NCBI RefSeq assembly: GCF_003032475.1
Contig: NZ_CP028369.1
Location: 7,254,001 to 7,318,000, forward strand
DNA length: 64,000 nucleotides
DNA from: Streptomyces sp. P3
Lineage (GTDB): Bacteria; Actinomycetota; Actinomycetes; Streptomycetales; Streptomycetaceae
Reading direction: 5' to 3'
Every line of letters begins with the position of its first letter. The first letter of the stretch is position 1. The notes under the pieces are model-generated. The model was not told where the DNA came from and did not search any database. It worked only from the letters and a program-made list of their open reading frames with translations. A program made the translations under genes and the position numbers. Positions 7,657 to 16,395 of the stretch are shown piece by piece.

Positions 7657-8223
7657 TCAGCGGTGGCGACCGCGCGGTTTGGGCGGCGGTACCGGGCTCT
7701 GGCGGTGGGAGGGCGTGAGGAAGAAGCGGTGGAAGTCGAGGTGGTCGGTGAGTTCCTGGACTGCGTCACCGAGCGCCTGTGCCGCGCGCCGCAGACAGGC
7801 ACGCGCCGTCGCGTGTTCGACGACCATGCGGTTGTCACGGACGTAGCTGTCGTTCTCGCTGTGCGGCCGGGGCGGTGAGAGCGCGGTCTGTGCGGTCTCG
7901 GCGAAGTGCGGTACGGCCTGGCTCGACAGGGTGACCGCCGACGCCAGATGGGTGAGGACGGCGCTGCCGGCACGGTTCGTACTGGAGGTGGTCCGGGCGA
8001 AGTCCGCGGTCAGCTGGACGACATCACGGGCGAGCGCCTGTGCGCCGGTGACGTGCTGGAGAAGCGCGGTGTAGGACGGCGAGGCCGGGACGCGACCGGT
8101 GTCGTCCAGCAGCTCCCACTGCTCGAACGCGCCGGAGAGTTTGCCCCTCACGGCGTTGAGCGCGTCGATGAGGTGGAGCGTGGTGGCGCGCGGGATCAAT
8201 TCACGCCGGATATCAGGTTTCAT
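7657..8223 (-). CDS. Helical-bundle operon protein (paralogue group)
   Basis: 188 residues. The ATG at 8223 overlaps the TGA of the VirB4-like gene (ATGA), so it is probably translated with the ATPase. Helical segments include HLIDALNAVRGKLSGAFEQW, LARDVVQLTADFARTT, VLTHLASAVTLSSQAVPHF and ARACLRRAAQALGDAVQEL. The order of helices matches 756-1289 and 3856-4386. The C-terminus is Pro/Arg-rich. Function unknown; a T4SS accessory role is inferred from position. Confidence 0.75.
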   Translation of the reverse strand: MKPDIRRELIPRATTLHLIDALNAVRGKLSGAFEQWELLDDTGRVPASPSYTALLQHVTGAQALARDVVQLTADFARTTSSTNRAGSAVLTHLASAVTLSSQAVPHFAETAQTALSPPRPHSENDSYVRDNRMVVEHATARACLRRAAQALGDAVQELTDHLDFHRFFLTPSHRQSPVPPPKPRGRHR

Positions 8224-9755
8224 GAGTCTTTTGCGGCTTTTTTATGCATTCGGGCGTCGGTGTCGAAGAGTGCCAGCTCGTACGCGTGCAGGAGGTGCTG
8301 CACGATGAAAGATCGTCCGGCGACTTTCCACAGGCCACGCCCTCGGTTGAGGTGGGCGATGGCGTCCATTTCGACGGAGGTCAGGCCGAGCAGCGAGGCC
8401 GCGGCGTGGAGTTGGTCGGTCTCCTGGCGGTAGATGATGCGGGTGCTGCAGTCGGCGAGGAGGCCCTCGGCCAAGGCCCGGCCTTGTGATCCGGCGTCGC
8501 CGGCGGTGAGCAGGTCAGACAGCCGGTGGATCACCATGAGGTTGGCGATGCCGAGGCCACGGCTGAGCTTCCACTGGGCCTGCATGCGCTGCAGCAGGCC
8601 GACGTGCCGCATCAACCGCCACGCCTCGTCGTACACGATCCAGCGCCGGCCGCCGGACGGGTCGGAGAGGGCGGACTCCATCCAGGCACTCGCGCAGGTC
8701 ATCGCCAGGACGAGGGCGGTGTCGTCGCCGGATCCGCCGAGCCGGGAGAGGTCGATGGTGAGCATCGGTGCGTTCGGGTCGAAGGCGACGGTGGAGGGAG
8801 CGTCGAACATGCCGGCCAGATCACCGTGGACGAGGCGGCGCATGGCGTGGGCCAGGTCGCGTGCGGCGTCGCCGAGTTGGCCCGACACCATCCCGGCGGC
8901 CTCGTCGAGCGCACTGGGGTTGTTGAGGGTGGCGGCGACATCGCCGAGCAGTGGGGTGCGGCCAGTGTGGACGGCGCGGGTGACGACGGCGTCCAGGGCG
9001 ACGTCCAGGGCGGTGTGCTCCATGGGCATCAGGTCCCGGCCCAGGACCGTCCGGGCCAGGGAGCCGAGCAGGAGCAGGCGCCGTTTGCGGATCTCGCCGC
9101 CCCAGTCGTCCTCGGAGACGCTGTGCGGGCGCGGGGCCGCGTCCAGGGGGTTCAGCCGTCCGGGCAGTCCGGGGCCGAGAGCGACGGACCGGCCGCCGAG
9201 GGCTTGTGCCACCGGCGTCCATTCGCCCTTCGGGTCGCACGGGACGTAGACGCGGTATCCGAAGGCCACCGAACGCAGCGCGAAGGACTTGGCGAGTGCG
9301 CTCTTGCCCTGGCCGATGACCCCGGCGAGCAGGAGGTTGGGGTTGGTGAATCCCTCGACCTTGCCGTACAGCGCGAACGGATCGAAGACGAAGGACGCTT
9401 CCGCGTGTACGTCGCGGCCGATGTAGATGCCCTCGGCGCCGAGTCCGCCTTCGGCGAGGAAGGGATAGGCACCGGCCGCGACCGCGGTGGTCATGCGGTG
9501 GGCGGGCAGTTTCAGCCGGTTCCCCCGCGCGGAGGCGGGTCCGGGACGTCCGTTCGCCGGGTAGAGCGCGGTGGGCATCTCGTGCGCGGCGGACGCGGTC
9601 TCGCTCTGGTGGGCACTGGCTTTAGCGCGGGCCTTGGCGGTGGCCTCGGCGAGCTGGCGACGGGCGGCCTTGCGGCTGGCGCGGTCGGTGCTGTGGGGGG
9701 TGAAGAGCGGGCTGGCGGAGGCGCGGCGTGCGCGGCGGGCGGGCCGGTAGTTCAT
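8220..9755 (-). CDS. VirB4/TraC-like conjugation ATPase
   Basis: 511 residues. The ATG at 9755 is seven nt after GAGG; longer in-frame extension is low-complexity and rejected. Walker A is GVIGQGKS at residues 145-152 and Walker B WIVYDEAW at 372-379; RQETDQLHAAASLLGL and GRGLWKVAGRS fit the C-terminal part of VirB4-family secretion ATPases. Such proteins power assembly of, and transport through, type IV secretion channels at the cytoplasmic face of the membrane. It is shorter than proteobacterial VirB4 (about 800), as is usual for actinobacterial versions where the N-terminal part is carried by the SCO6880-type partner encoded just upstream. Coupled to 7657-8223. Confidence 0.85.
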   Translation of the reverse strand: MNYRPARRARRASASPLFTPHSTDRASRKAARRQLAEATAKARAKASAHQSETASAAHEMPTALYPANGRPGPASARGNRLKLPAHRMTTAVAAGAYPFLAEGGLGAEGIYIGRDVHAEASFVFDPFALYGKVEGFTNPNLLLAGVIGQGKSALAKSFALRSVAFGYRVYVPCDPKGEWTPVAQALGGRSVALGPGLPGRLNPLDAAPRPHSVSEDDWGGEIRKRRLLLLGSLARTVLGRDLMPMEHTALDVALDAVVTRAVHTGRTPLLGDVAATLNNPSALDEAAGMVSGQLGDAARDLAHAMRRLVHGDLAGMFDAPSTVAFDPNAPMLTIDLSRLGGSGDDTALVLAMTCASAWMESALSDPSGGRRWIVYDEAWRLMRHVGLLQRMQAQWKLSRGLGIANLMVIHRLSDLLTAGDAGSQGRALAEGLLADCSTRIIYRQETDQLHAAASLLGLTSVEMDAIAHLNRGRGLWKVAGRSFIVQHLLHAYELALFDTDARMHKKAAKDS

Positions 9756-9783
9756 CGGTGGCCCTCGTTTCTGCGGGTAGTGC

Positions 9784-10245
9784 TCATCGCACGCAGGCTG
9801 TGGTGTGCGGGCGGAGGTCGGTGGGGGTGGTCTTGCGGCGGATGCTGTGGCCGGCGGCGAGGTGGCGCTGGCAGATCGTGAGCACGGGCGGTCCCTCGGG
9901 CAGCCGCTCTGGATGGCATGCGCTCGTATCGGCTTCTGCGGCCGTGTTGTTGGGCAGCAGGTGGAAGGCGGAGTGGACCTCGCTGGTGGCCTGCCAGAGG
10001 CGGGTGCGCGCGGTGGCGAGGTGGCGGCCGGCGGCGGGGTGCGCAGGCCGGGTGTTTTCGGCGAGCCGGTCCATGAGCTGGTGCAGGGCGGTGAGGTGGG
10101 CGTGCAGCACGTCAAGGTGCACGCGGTCCGCTGGCCGGGGCGGGTTCGCGTCCGACGGTGCCAGGGCCCGGGTGTGGTGGCGGACTCCGGCGCTCGCGGC
10201 GCGGAGGTAGGGGTGCGCGTCGTCCGGACGCGTGGGAGCGGTCAA
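9784..10245 (-). CDS. Hypothetical protein with Cys/His C-terminus
   Basis: 153 residues from TTG 10245, preceded by an AGGAAGG-type ribosome site. The central part is helical (HLDVLHAHLTALHQLMDRLA, then LWQATSEVHSAFHLL). The C-terminal portion carries C-H-P-E and C-Q-R-H pairs about 15 residues apart, a possible metal site. It lies between the SCO6880-type gene and the VirB4 ATPase gene, so a transfer role is likely but unproven. Confidence 0.65.
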   Translation of the reverse strand: MTAPTRPDDAHPYLRAASAGVRHHTRALAPSDANPPRPADRVHLDVLHAHLTALHQLMDRLAENTRPAHPAAGRHLATARTRLWQATSEVHSAFHLLPNNTAAEADTSACHPERLPEGPPVLTICQRHLAAGHSIRRKTTPTDLRPHTTACVR

Positions 10246-10339
10246 AGGTGGTGGTCCTTCCTGCCGGCAGGCAGGGGCGGTGACGGATGATCGAAGAGCG
10301 GCGGGCGCCACGGCGCTGTCCGGCGGGGACGGGCCCGGC

Positions 10340-11812
10340 TCACAGGGCGGTCCGGGCGAGCGGGAGCGCGGTGAGGGCGAAGGCGTCCGGCTGCTGGTAG
10401 TTGAGCCGTCGCAGATCGACGCCGGAGGTGACGGCGTGGGTCTCGATCTGTGCGCAGGCGGCGTCCAGGAGGGCGTCGGTCTCGGCGGTGACGGTGACCA
10501 GTCCGGTCAGGGCCACGTCGGCGTGTCCGGCGATGAGTTGGCGCTCACGCTGCTTGACGTCGGCGTACTCGACGGAGTCTTCCTCGCTGTCGACCTGCCC
10601 CCGGCGGGCCCTCTCGTTGGCGTCGGCGATTATCGCCGCCTTCTTCCGCTGGACGTCTCGCAGCGCGGACTCGAGTCCCTGCGGCACGTATATAAGGGAG
10701 AGGCTGCGCCGCACGCCGGCCGTGAACATGATCCCGTGCAGGAACCCGGCCCCCATCTCCGTCCTCGGCCAGTTCTCCACCCAGTACGTCGCGTGCCGTG
10801 CGCTGTCGGTGGCGAGCCGGTCGTACTCCTCGAGCTGGACGACGGGCCCGGCGGCTGCGGGATCGGCCTCGGCGCGGCCGGTCTCGGACCACTGCTGGAG
10901 GGCGGCGAGCGCCTTGGGGTCGTAGGCGGTGCGGATGACGGCGGCGATCTCCCTCGCGGTCAGCCATCCGGTGACTTGGAGTCCGGCGTTGCGCGCGGCC
11001 TGGGCGATGGAGGCGGTGGTCTGCTCCATGACGGTGAACGCGCCGGGCAGCCCTCCGCCGGCCTGGTTGATCAGGCGCCGGGCGGCCTTGAGGTCGAGGG
11101 AGATGGCGAGGTAGGTCTCGTGCGGGGCTGCGGCAGGGCCGGCCGAGGCGACCAGCTCGGAGTAGATCTGTCCGGCGACGGGAGTCTGGGGCTGTCCGTT
11201 GTGGGTCCAGTGGCGGGTGAGGGTGTCGCCCGAGTCGGGGATGGTGCGTTCCAGCACCTGCACAGTGGCGACGTGCCCGGTGCGGGCGATGCCCGCGAGC
11301 GCGCGTCCCCAGCTGCTCACGTTGTGGTTCTGGGTGGCGGGGTCGAGGAGGGCGAAGGCGCGGCTGGTGACGCGGGCGATGGCGGTCAGGGTGTGCTGGT
11401 GCGGGTCGTGGACGGCTGCGGCGCCGTTGGCGGAGTCGCCGGGGGTGACCACCTTGAGGGAGGCGGTGGTGCCGGGCAGGTGGAGGATGCCGTCCTGCCG
11501 GGGCCGGGTGACGGGCCGGGCGAGCCAGAGGGTCTGGCCGGTACGGCGGCGGTGTGCGTAGCGGGCGACGATCGGCGCCCAGTCGATGAGGGAGCGGCCG
11601 TGCCGGCGGATTGTGACGAGCGCACCGGATGCCGCCCACAGCGGGGCCAGGGCGACGGCGCCGAGCAGTCCGGTGGAGACCACCGTCATCAGCAGGAGCG
11701 CCAGTGTGCAGGAGACGAGGATGAGTTGGGGCAGGGAGAGGCCGAGGAGGATGCCGCGGCGGGACCGGTGCGGGAACTTCACCGTGACCGGGGCGACGGA
11801 GAGATCAGTCAA
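10340..11812 (-). CDS. SCO6880-family type IV secretion component
   Basis: 490 residues from TTG 11812. Two closely spaced membrane segments occupy about residues 22-65 (PQLILVSCTLALLLMTVVST, then a second hydrophobic run). A large cytoplasmic domain follows with LERTIPDSGDTLTRHW, a segment TYLAISLDLKAARRLI, WPRTEMGAGFLHGIMF and a C-terminal VTVTAETDALLDAACAQIE. This layout fits the SCO6880/PrgI-like family found beside VirB4 ATPases in Streptomyces. It probably forms the inner-membrane base on which the ATPase sits. Gene order (TrbL-like, this, VirB4) supports the call. Confidence 0.8.
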   Translation of the reverse strand: MTDLSVAPVTVKFPHRSRRGILLGLSLPQLILVSCTLALLLMTVVSTGLLGAVALAPLWAASGALVTIRRHGRSLIDWAPIVARYAHRRRTGQTLWLARPVTRPRQDGILHLPGTTASLKVVTPGDSANGAAAVHDPHQHTLTAIARVTSRAFALLDPATQNHNVSSWGRALAGIARTGHVATVQVLERTIPDSGDTLTRHWTHNGQPQTPVAGQIYSELVASAGPAAAPHETYLAISLDLKAARRLINQAGGGLPGAFTVMEQTTASIAQAARNAGLQVTGWLTAREIAAVIRTAYDPKALAALQQWSETGRAEADPAAAGPVVQLEEYDRLATDSARHATYWVENWPRTEMGAGFLHGIMFTAGVRRSLSLIYVPQGLESALRDVQRKKAAIIADANERARRGQVDSEEDSVEYADVKQRERQLIAGHADVALTGLVTVTAETDALLDAACAQIETHAVTSGVDLRRLNYQQPDAFALTALPLARTAL

Positions 11813-11893
11813 AGGGGCGGGTCCTGGAGACGCGGGGGAACCCGGGGGCGGGAGGTGCAGCGCACGTCCCGCCCCCGGTGGACGGGCAGGGGA

Positions 11894-13270
11894 TCAGAGG
11901 CCGGTCGGCGGCGGAGAGGGTGAGGCCGACCCGCTGGACGTGGCGTTCTGTGAGCCGGAGGGCGGGGGTGCGCCCTGCGGCGGCGCGGTGGTGGTCGGCG
12001 GCGCGGACTGCCATCCGCTGCCCTGGCCGGAGGCGGCGTTCGCTCCGGGCCCGCCCGGCCCTGGGCTGCCGCCCACTTGGCCGCTGGTGTCGTCGGACAC
12101 GCTCGTCGGCGCGGGCTGGACGGCTTTCTCCAGACCGGACTTGACCGCGTCGCCACCGGGCGAGACGCCCGTACCGCCGTCCTGCGAACCTTCCTTGCCC
12201 CCTCCGCCGCCGGTCGGGTTGGCGGCGACGTCGCCGGGGAAACCGCCACCGCCAGCGGCGTCGGGCCCCTGCGGTGCGGCGCCTGCTCCGGCTGCAGCGC
12301 CACCGGTTCCGGCAGTGGCCGCAGCCGCGGCGGCCTTACGGGCGGCGTTCTCGGCATGCGCCTTGGCGATCTGCGCTCCGGCGCCACCGGCACGGTGGAT
12401 GGACTCGCCGTCGGTCCCGTCGGCCGCCCAGTGCACGAACTTGAAGACGGCGTAGGGGCACAGCAGCACCAGGATCATGATCACGATGCCGGACATGACG
12501 TCGGCCAGAGCGGCGATGCCGTCCTTGGCCTCGGTTTTGCCCATGGCGGCGATACCGAGGACGAAGATCACGGTCATCAGGAGCTTGGAGACGACGAGGG
12601 TGGCGGTGGCCTCGATCCAGCCCTTGCGCCAGCGCCGCGCGACCTCCCACCCGCCGCCGGCGGACGCGAAGACAGCCAGCGTGACCATGACGAGGATGCC
12701 GACCTTGCGGACCATCATCACGCACCAGTAGAGGAAGGCACCGACGGCGGCACCAAGGCCGGCGACAACCGCAACGAGCCAGCCCATCCCGGACAGGCCC
12801 GCGATCTGGTTGACCTTCACGATGCGTCGCACGGCCGACTCGATGTTCAGGTGGGCGGTCTTGAACAGGCCGTCGCTGACGGCATCGACCACTTCGACGG
12901 CGACCGTGGTGAAGGCGATGGCGCAGAAGGCGAACAGGACGCCGCTCATGGTGCCGGTGAACGCTTGTGCCAGGGCTTGTCCGTCGCGTCGGATGGCGGC
13001 CCGGACCAGTTGTGCGCAGAATGTGGCGACCAGCAGGACCAGGCCCAGAGGCAGCAGCATCTCGTAGTTGTCGACGAACCACGACGCGTTGAGGTCGACC
13101 TTCGTGGTGGTGTTGACGGCCTCGGCGGCCAGATCGGCTGCGGCGGCGGCCAGTTCACCGGCGGACTTCGCCATCCAGTCACCGATGGCCTTGCCGGGGT
13201 CCGAGGCGAAATCGACTGCGTCGCCGACGGCGCACAGCTTGTCTGCCAGGGGGAAATCACAGAAACCCAC
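11894..13270 (-). CDS. TrbL/VirB6-like polytopic membrane protein
   Basis: 458 residues. Roughly residues 1-290 hold several hydrophobic segments (LLPLGLVLLVATFCAQLV, GVLFAFCAIAFTTVAVEVV, LVAVVAGLGAAVGAFLYW, VGILVMVTLAVFASAGG, LLMTVIFVLGIAAMG, VIMILVLLCPYAVFKFV). The C-terminal 150 residues are Gly/Pro/Ser-rich and probably disordered. This is the arrangement of TrbL/VirB6 proteins, which line the inner-membrane channel of T4SS. Neighbours on both sides are T4SS-like. A start at GTG 13270 gives MGFCDFPLADKLCAVGDAVD. Confidence 0.8.
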   Translation of the reverse strand: MGFCDFPLADKLCAVGDAVDFASDPGKAIGDWMAKSAGELAAAAADLAAEAVNTTTKVDLNASWFVDNYEMLLPLGLVLLVATFCAQLVRAAIRRDGQALAQAFTGTMSGVLFAFCAIAFTTVAVEVVDAVSDGLFKTAHLNIESAVRRIVKVNQIAGLSGMGWLVAVVAGLGAAVGAFLYWCVMMVRKVGILVMVTLAVFASAGGGWEVARRWRKGWIEATATLVVSKLLMTVIFVLGIAAMGKTEAKDGIAALADVMSGIVIMILVLLCPYAVFKFVHWAADGTDGESIHRAGGAGAQIAKAHAENAARKAAAAAATAGTGGAAAGAGAAPQGPDAAGGGGFPGDVAANPTGGGGGKEGSQDGGTGVSPGGDAVKSGLEKAVQPAPTSVSDDTSGQVGGSPGPGGPGANAASGQGSGWQSAPPTTTAPPQGAPPPSGSQNATSSGSASPSPPPTGL

Positions 13271-13306
13271 GAGGAGTTACTCCTCCTTTCTTGTCTCAGG
13301 CGCGGG

Positions 13307-13993
13307 TCACTGCGTGACGCTCGGGGCGATGGCTGCCAGGGTGCAGTCGTGATTCGGGCGGCACTGGACGGCGAGGGTCACGGCCCGTTCCTCGGCTCCG
13401 CCGCCGCCCTTTTTCCAGGCGATCTGCTGCGTGCCGTTGACGGTGACGACGTAGATGTACGCCTCGGTGATCGCGGACGGGTCGTCGGCCAGCGCCTGCT
13501 TGAACGCGGAGGGGTAGTGGCCCTCGGTGACGCTGGCGGTGGCGTGCTGGTCCTGGTCGGCCATCCGCGACCACAGCACCGGATCGGGCACTTGGCCAGA
13601 GACCGAGGCCCAGTCGGCGTACTTGGTCTCCGTGGTCATCCAGGCGCGCATGCCGGCGAGTTGTTGGTCGCGGCTGGTGTCGCGGGTGTCGTAGGACCAC
13701 AGCATCTGGGCCGCCGCCTTGGCGTAGGCGACCGGTTCGGCGATCTGCGGAGGCTGGGACACCGACCCGGATCCGGAGGAAGGCTTGGGGGCGGCCTCGG
13801 AGGAGGACGGGCTGCCACTCGGGGTAGGCGCGGCGGTGCCCGGGGCCTGGTGGCCGTTGCCGCCGCCGGTCAGCAGGGCGACGATCCCGGCGACGGCGAG
13901 CAGGACTGCGACGGCGGAGGCGACGATCGCGATGCGCCGGTTGGCCGACCAGCCACTGCCATACGAAGACAGGGAGGGGAGTCGTTTCTTCAT
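13307..13993 (-). CDS. TcpC/VirB8-like conjugal transfer protein
   Basis: 228 residues from ATG 13993, overlapping the TGA of the DUF6112 gene (ATGA). One membrane segment (IAIVASAVAVLLAVAGIVAL, about residues 21-42) is followed by a Pro/Ser linker and an extracellular domain. That domain has WSYDTRDTSRDQQLAGMRAW and the strand-rich VTEGHYPSAFKQAL...AYIYVVTVNG pattern of the NTF2-like fold in TcpC/VirB8. Two Cys residues (QCRPNHDC) near the end could form a disulfide. Probably a periplasm-side scaffold of the channel. The family call is by topology and context. Confidence 0.7.
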   Translation of the reverse strand: MKKRLPSLSSYGSGWSANRRIAIVASAVAVLLAVAGIVALLTGGGNGHQAPGTAAPTPSGSPSSSEAAPKPSSGSGSVSQPPQIAEPVAYAKAAAQMLWSYDTRDTSRDQQLAGMRAWMTTETKYADWASVSGQVPDPVLWSRMADQDQHATASVTEGHYPSAFKQALADDPSAITEAYIYVVTVNGTQQIAWKKGGGGAEERAVTLAVQCRPNHDCTLAAIAPSVTQ

Positions 13994-14301
13994 CAGTGCA
14001 CCTGCGACCCGAGGGTCGAGAAGAACGCGACGATGCCGTTCGCGGCGCCCAGGCCCAGGGCGGCGCCCGCGGCCACGACCGCGCCCTTCTTCCCGTTGGC
14101 CTCGGCCTGGTGACCGCCCGTGTGGTGTCCCCAAGCCCACACGCCGAGCGACACAGCGAGGGCGCCGACGACGGCGATGATGCCGAACAGGTTGATCGAG
14201 TTGACGACGTTCTTCAGCACGCTCAGGCCGGGCAGGCCACCGCCCGACGGCGTGATGCCGGGATCGTAGGCCAGGTACTGCACGGTTTCGAGTAGGGGCA
14301 A
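13993..14301 (-). CDS. DUF6112-like small membrane protein
   Basis: 102 residues from TTG 14301, five nt after AAGGAG. It has two hydrophobic segments (INLFGIIAVVGALAVSLGVW and GAVVAAGAALGLGAANGIVA) joined by a short HHTGGHQAEANGKKG loop. Size and topology resemble VirB2-type pilin/channel subunits, and the pattern matches the family I know as DUF6112 next to Streptomyces transfer genes. Whether it polymerises is unknown. Coupled to the downstream TcpC-like gene. Confidence 0.75.
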   Translation of the reverse strand: MPLLETVQYLAYDPGITPSGGGLPGLSVLKNVVNSINLFGIIAVVGALAVSLGVWAWGHHTGGHQAEANGKKGAVVAAGAALGLGAANGIVAFFSTLGSQVH

Positions 14302-14546
14302 GGAAGCTCCTTGGGCGCGCCGAAATTTGGCGCGCGGGAATCACAGAAGGAAAGGGAGGAACGAGGCAGCGCCTCGTAGAAAGGGAGGGCAGACACCGTG
14401 GAGACACGGGCTGGCCCGGGCGGCGTCCGCGAAGAGACGGCATCGCTCGCACGAGGACGCAGCAGGTGCCGCGCCGAGGCTGCGGACCGAGCCAGTGCTC
14501 CCGGCGAAGGCGCCGGCTCAGGGGCCGAACCGGCCGTGGAAGACCC
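14302..14546 (-). other. Intergenic gap, no gene seen
   Basis: About 245 bp between the SH3-like gene and the DUF6112 gene on the same strand. Its reading frames show only Arg/Ala-rich shadow translations. It may hold a processing site or internal promoter for the T4SS genes; none could be defined. Confidence 0.4.
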
Positions 14547-14915
14547 CTACTTCGGGACCGGCGGCTTCGGAGCGGGGTTGGTCTTGTACGGGTTCGCGCA
14601 GTTGTAGATCATGTAACCGCGGCCGATTTTCTTGCCGTCCGACTTCCGGGTGACGGTGCCGCGCGTGTACCAGGTCTTCTCGGCCTTCTTGTAGACCCAC
14701 TGGTCGTAGACGACCTTGTCGTGCCTGTAGCCGATGCCCAAGACCGTGGACGTCTTCGACGGTGCCTTGCGCACCTTGACCGCACTGCAGCTGATGGTGG
14801 TGGTGTCGGTGTCGTACGCCTGTGCTGCGGTGGCGGTGGCGAGGCCGCCGGCGACGACGGCCAGGCCCAGAGAGGCTGCCGCGATGGCACGCTGGGCGCG
14901 GGGGCGGGTTATCAA
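14547..14915 (-). CDS. Secreted SH3-like protein
   Basis: 122 residues from TTG 14915, about eight nt after CGGAG. A Sec signal peptide (AIAAASLGLAVVAGGLATAT then AAQA) is followed by a small domain with VKVRKAPSKTSTVLGIGYRH, WYTRGTVTR and GRGYMIYNCAN, the pattern of a bacterial SH3b domain, and a Pro/Lys tail. SH3b domains often bind peptidoglycan. A second secreted SH3-like protein is encoded at 20283-20630 on the opposite operon. It lies directly downstream of the wall hydrolase gene. Confidence 0.75.
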   Translation of the reverse strand: MITRPRAQRAIAAASLGLAVVAGGLATATAAQAYDTDTTTISCSAVKVRKAPSKTSTVLGIGYRHDKVVYDQWVYKKAEKTWYTRGTVTRKSDGKKIGRGYMIYNCANPYKTNPAPKPPVPK

Positions 14916-14987
14916 GAAGATGCTCCGTACGGTTGAGGGAATCTCGGTCAGAGATGTGCGCCGGGGCCCCTTGCGCCCCGGCCGGTG

Positions 14988-16121
14988 TCACCGGACGCGG
15001 CGGGCGGCGAGGATCGTCCAGTCCTTGATCGGAGTGATCCGGACCGGCTTGGTGGTGCGCGGCGCCTCGATCACGAGGCCCTCGCCCAAGTACATGCCGA
15101 CGTGCTCAGGGCGGGCGGCACTGCCGCGGCTGAAGATCAGGTCGCCGGGCTTGAGTTGAGCTGGCGAGACCGCCTTGCCCTCGTTGACCTGCGTATACGT
15201 GGTGCGGGTGAGCGTGACGCCTGCATGTGCGTACGCCTGCTGCATGAGGCTGGAGCAGTCGCAGCGGCCCATGGGGTCGGGGCCGTGAGCGTTGGTGCAG
15301 GTGCCGCCCCACTGGTAGAGCGTGCCGAGCTGGTGCATCGCCCACTCGATGGCCTTGCGTGCCTTCGGATCGGCGTCCTTTGGGATCGCGTAGCCCTTCG
15401 GGACGCTTCCCTCGGGGATACGGCCGAAGCCGGAACCGTCCTGGCCCGGAGCACAGCCGCTCGTGCCGGTCGATGCTTGCTCGCCCTGGTCTGCGCCCTT
15501 GCTGTCCGCGTCGGTGCCGCCGCCCGGGAAGGTCTTGGCGATGGCATCCTGCAGCGCGGTGGCCAGGCTCTCCCACTGCGCATACGCGTCGGGGTAGGCG
15601 GATCTCTGCACGGCTTGGGCGGCCTGGGCGACGGTCATCTGCTGCCAGCCGCTCACCTTGAGCAAGTGCTTGTAGAACTGCTCGGAGGCGTAGACCGGAT
15701 CGCGGATCTGCTGGGCACTGCCCCAGCCCTGGGAGGGACGCTGCTGGAACAGGCCGAGCGAGTCCCGGTCCCCGTAGTTGAGGTTGCGCAGCCGGCTCTC
15801 CTGCATCGCGGTGGCGAGCGCGATGATCTGTCCCTTCCTGGGGACGTCGAGCGAGAGGCCGGCGGCCACGATCGTCGCCGCGTTGGGGACTTGTTCGGCG
15901 GGCAGGTCCAGGCCCTCGACGTGGACGTTCTTGCCGGACGCGCCGTCGAGAATCTTGGTGACCTGCTCGGCGACCTCGTCGGTGTCGATGTCGGTGAGGC
16001 AGCTGCTGAAGGAGCTGCTGCTCTGCACGGCGTCGGCGGAGGAGGCCAGCATCATGCCGGTGCCGGCGATCAGGATTGGGGAGAGGAAGACGACGCCGAT
16101 GCCGGCGGCGAGCGCCTTCAA
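14988..16121 (-). CDS. Conjugation-associated wall hydrolase (SLT-like + NlpC/P60)
   Basis: 377 residues. After one membrane segment (GIGVVFLSPILIAGTGMMLA), residues about 90-190 form a lytic-transglycosylase-like domain with the catalytic-type Glu in TAMQESRLRNLNYGDRDSLG. The C-terminal domain is NlpC/P60: Cys in RCDCSSLMQQAYAHAG and His in RPEHVGMYLGEG. Such bifunctional enzymes (Tn916 Orf14, TcpG, VirB1-like) open peptidoglycan for the transfer channel. TTG 16121 overlaps the stop of a 20-codon ORF with a good ribosome site. It is the first large gene of the leftward operon. Confidence 0.85.
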   Translation of the reverse strand: MKALAAGIGVVFLSPILIAGTGMMLASSADAVQSSSSFSSCLTDIDTDEVAEQVTKILDGASGKNVHVEGLDLPAEQVPNAATIVAAGLSLDVPRKGQIIALATAMQESRLRNLNYGDRDSLGLFQQRPSQGWGSAQQIRDPVYASEQFYKHLLKVSGWQQMTVAQAAQAVQRSAYPDAYAQWESLATALQDAIAKTFPGGGTDADSKGADQGEQASTGTSGCAPGQDGSGFGRIPEGSVPKGYAIPKDADPKARKAIEWAMHQLGTLYQWGGTCTNAHGPDPMGRCDCSSLMQQAYAHAGVTLTRTTYTQVNEGKAVSPAQLKPGDLIFSRGSAARPEHVGMYLGEGLVIEAPRTTKPVRITPIKDWTILAARRVR

Positions 16122-16180
16122 CCGGAGCGGATCGCTCGCCGGCCAGGGCTTTCGGGCGTGGGTGGGTGGCGAGACGTCAT
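16118..16180 (-). CDS. 20-codon leader ORF coupled to the wall hydrolase
   Basis: ATG 16180 follows AAGGA at seven nt. The frame (MTSRHPPTPESPGRRAIRSG) ends in TGA overlapping the TTG start of the hydrolase gene. The hydrolase TTG has no good ribosome site of its own, so reinitiation from this leader is plausible. The peptide itself may have no function. Confidence 0.4.
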   Translation of the reverse strand: MTSRHPPTPESPGRRAIRSG

Positions 16181-16395
16181 GAGCGTGTCCTTCGGGGTGC
16201 AGTGTCCGGCGTGCCGCGTGCGCGAGGCATGATGGGAAGGGCGCGGCGGCCGGGGCGGGCGATCAAGGCGGGCCGGTGGGGGCGAGTTGCCGCTCGCTCC
16301 GCGTGGCCGGGCGGTGAGCTAGGTGTGCCGGGGCAAGGGGGTACCTCCGTGAGGTGGGGCAGGGAGTAGTCAGCGGCGGTGTGCGCCGGGCGGTT

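Noticed and set aside
8220..10115. Longer N-terminus for the VirB4-like ATPase (start near 10115)
   Set aside because: The added part is Pro/Thr/Ser shadow of the 9784-10245 gene, whereas ATG 9755 has a good ribosome site.
12077..14113. 678-codon plus-strand open frame across T4SS genes
   Set aside because: Antisense to clear TrbL-like and TcpC-like genes; composition is Gly/Asp/Ala low complexity.
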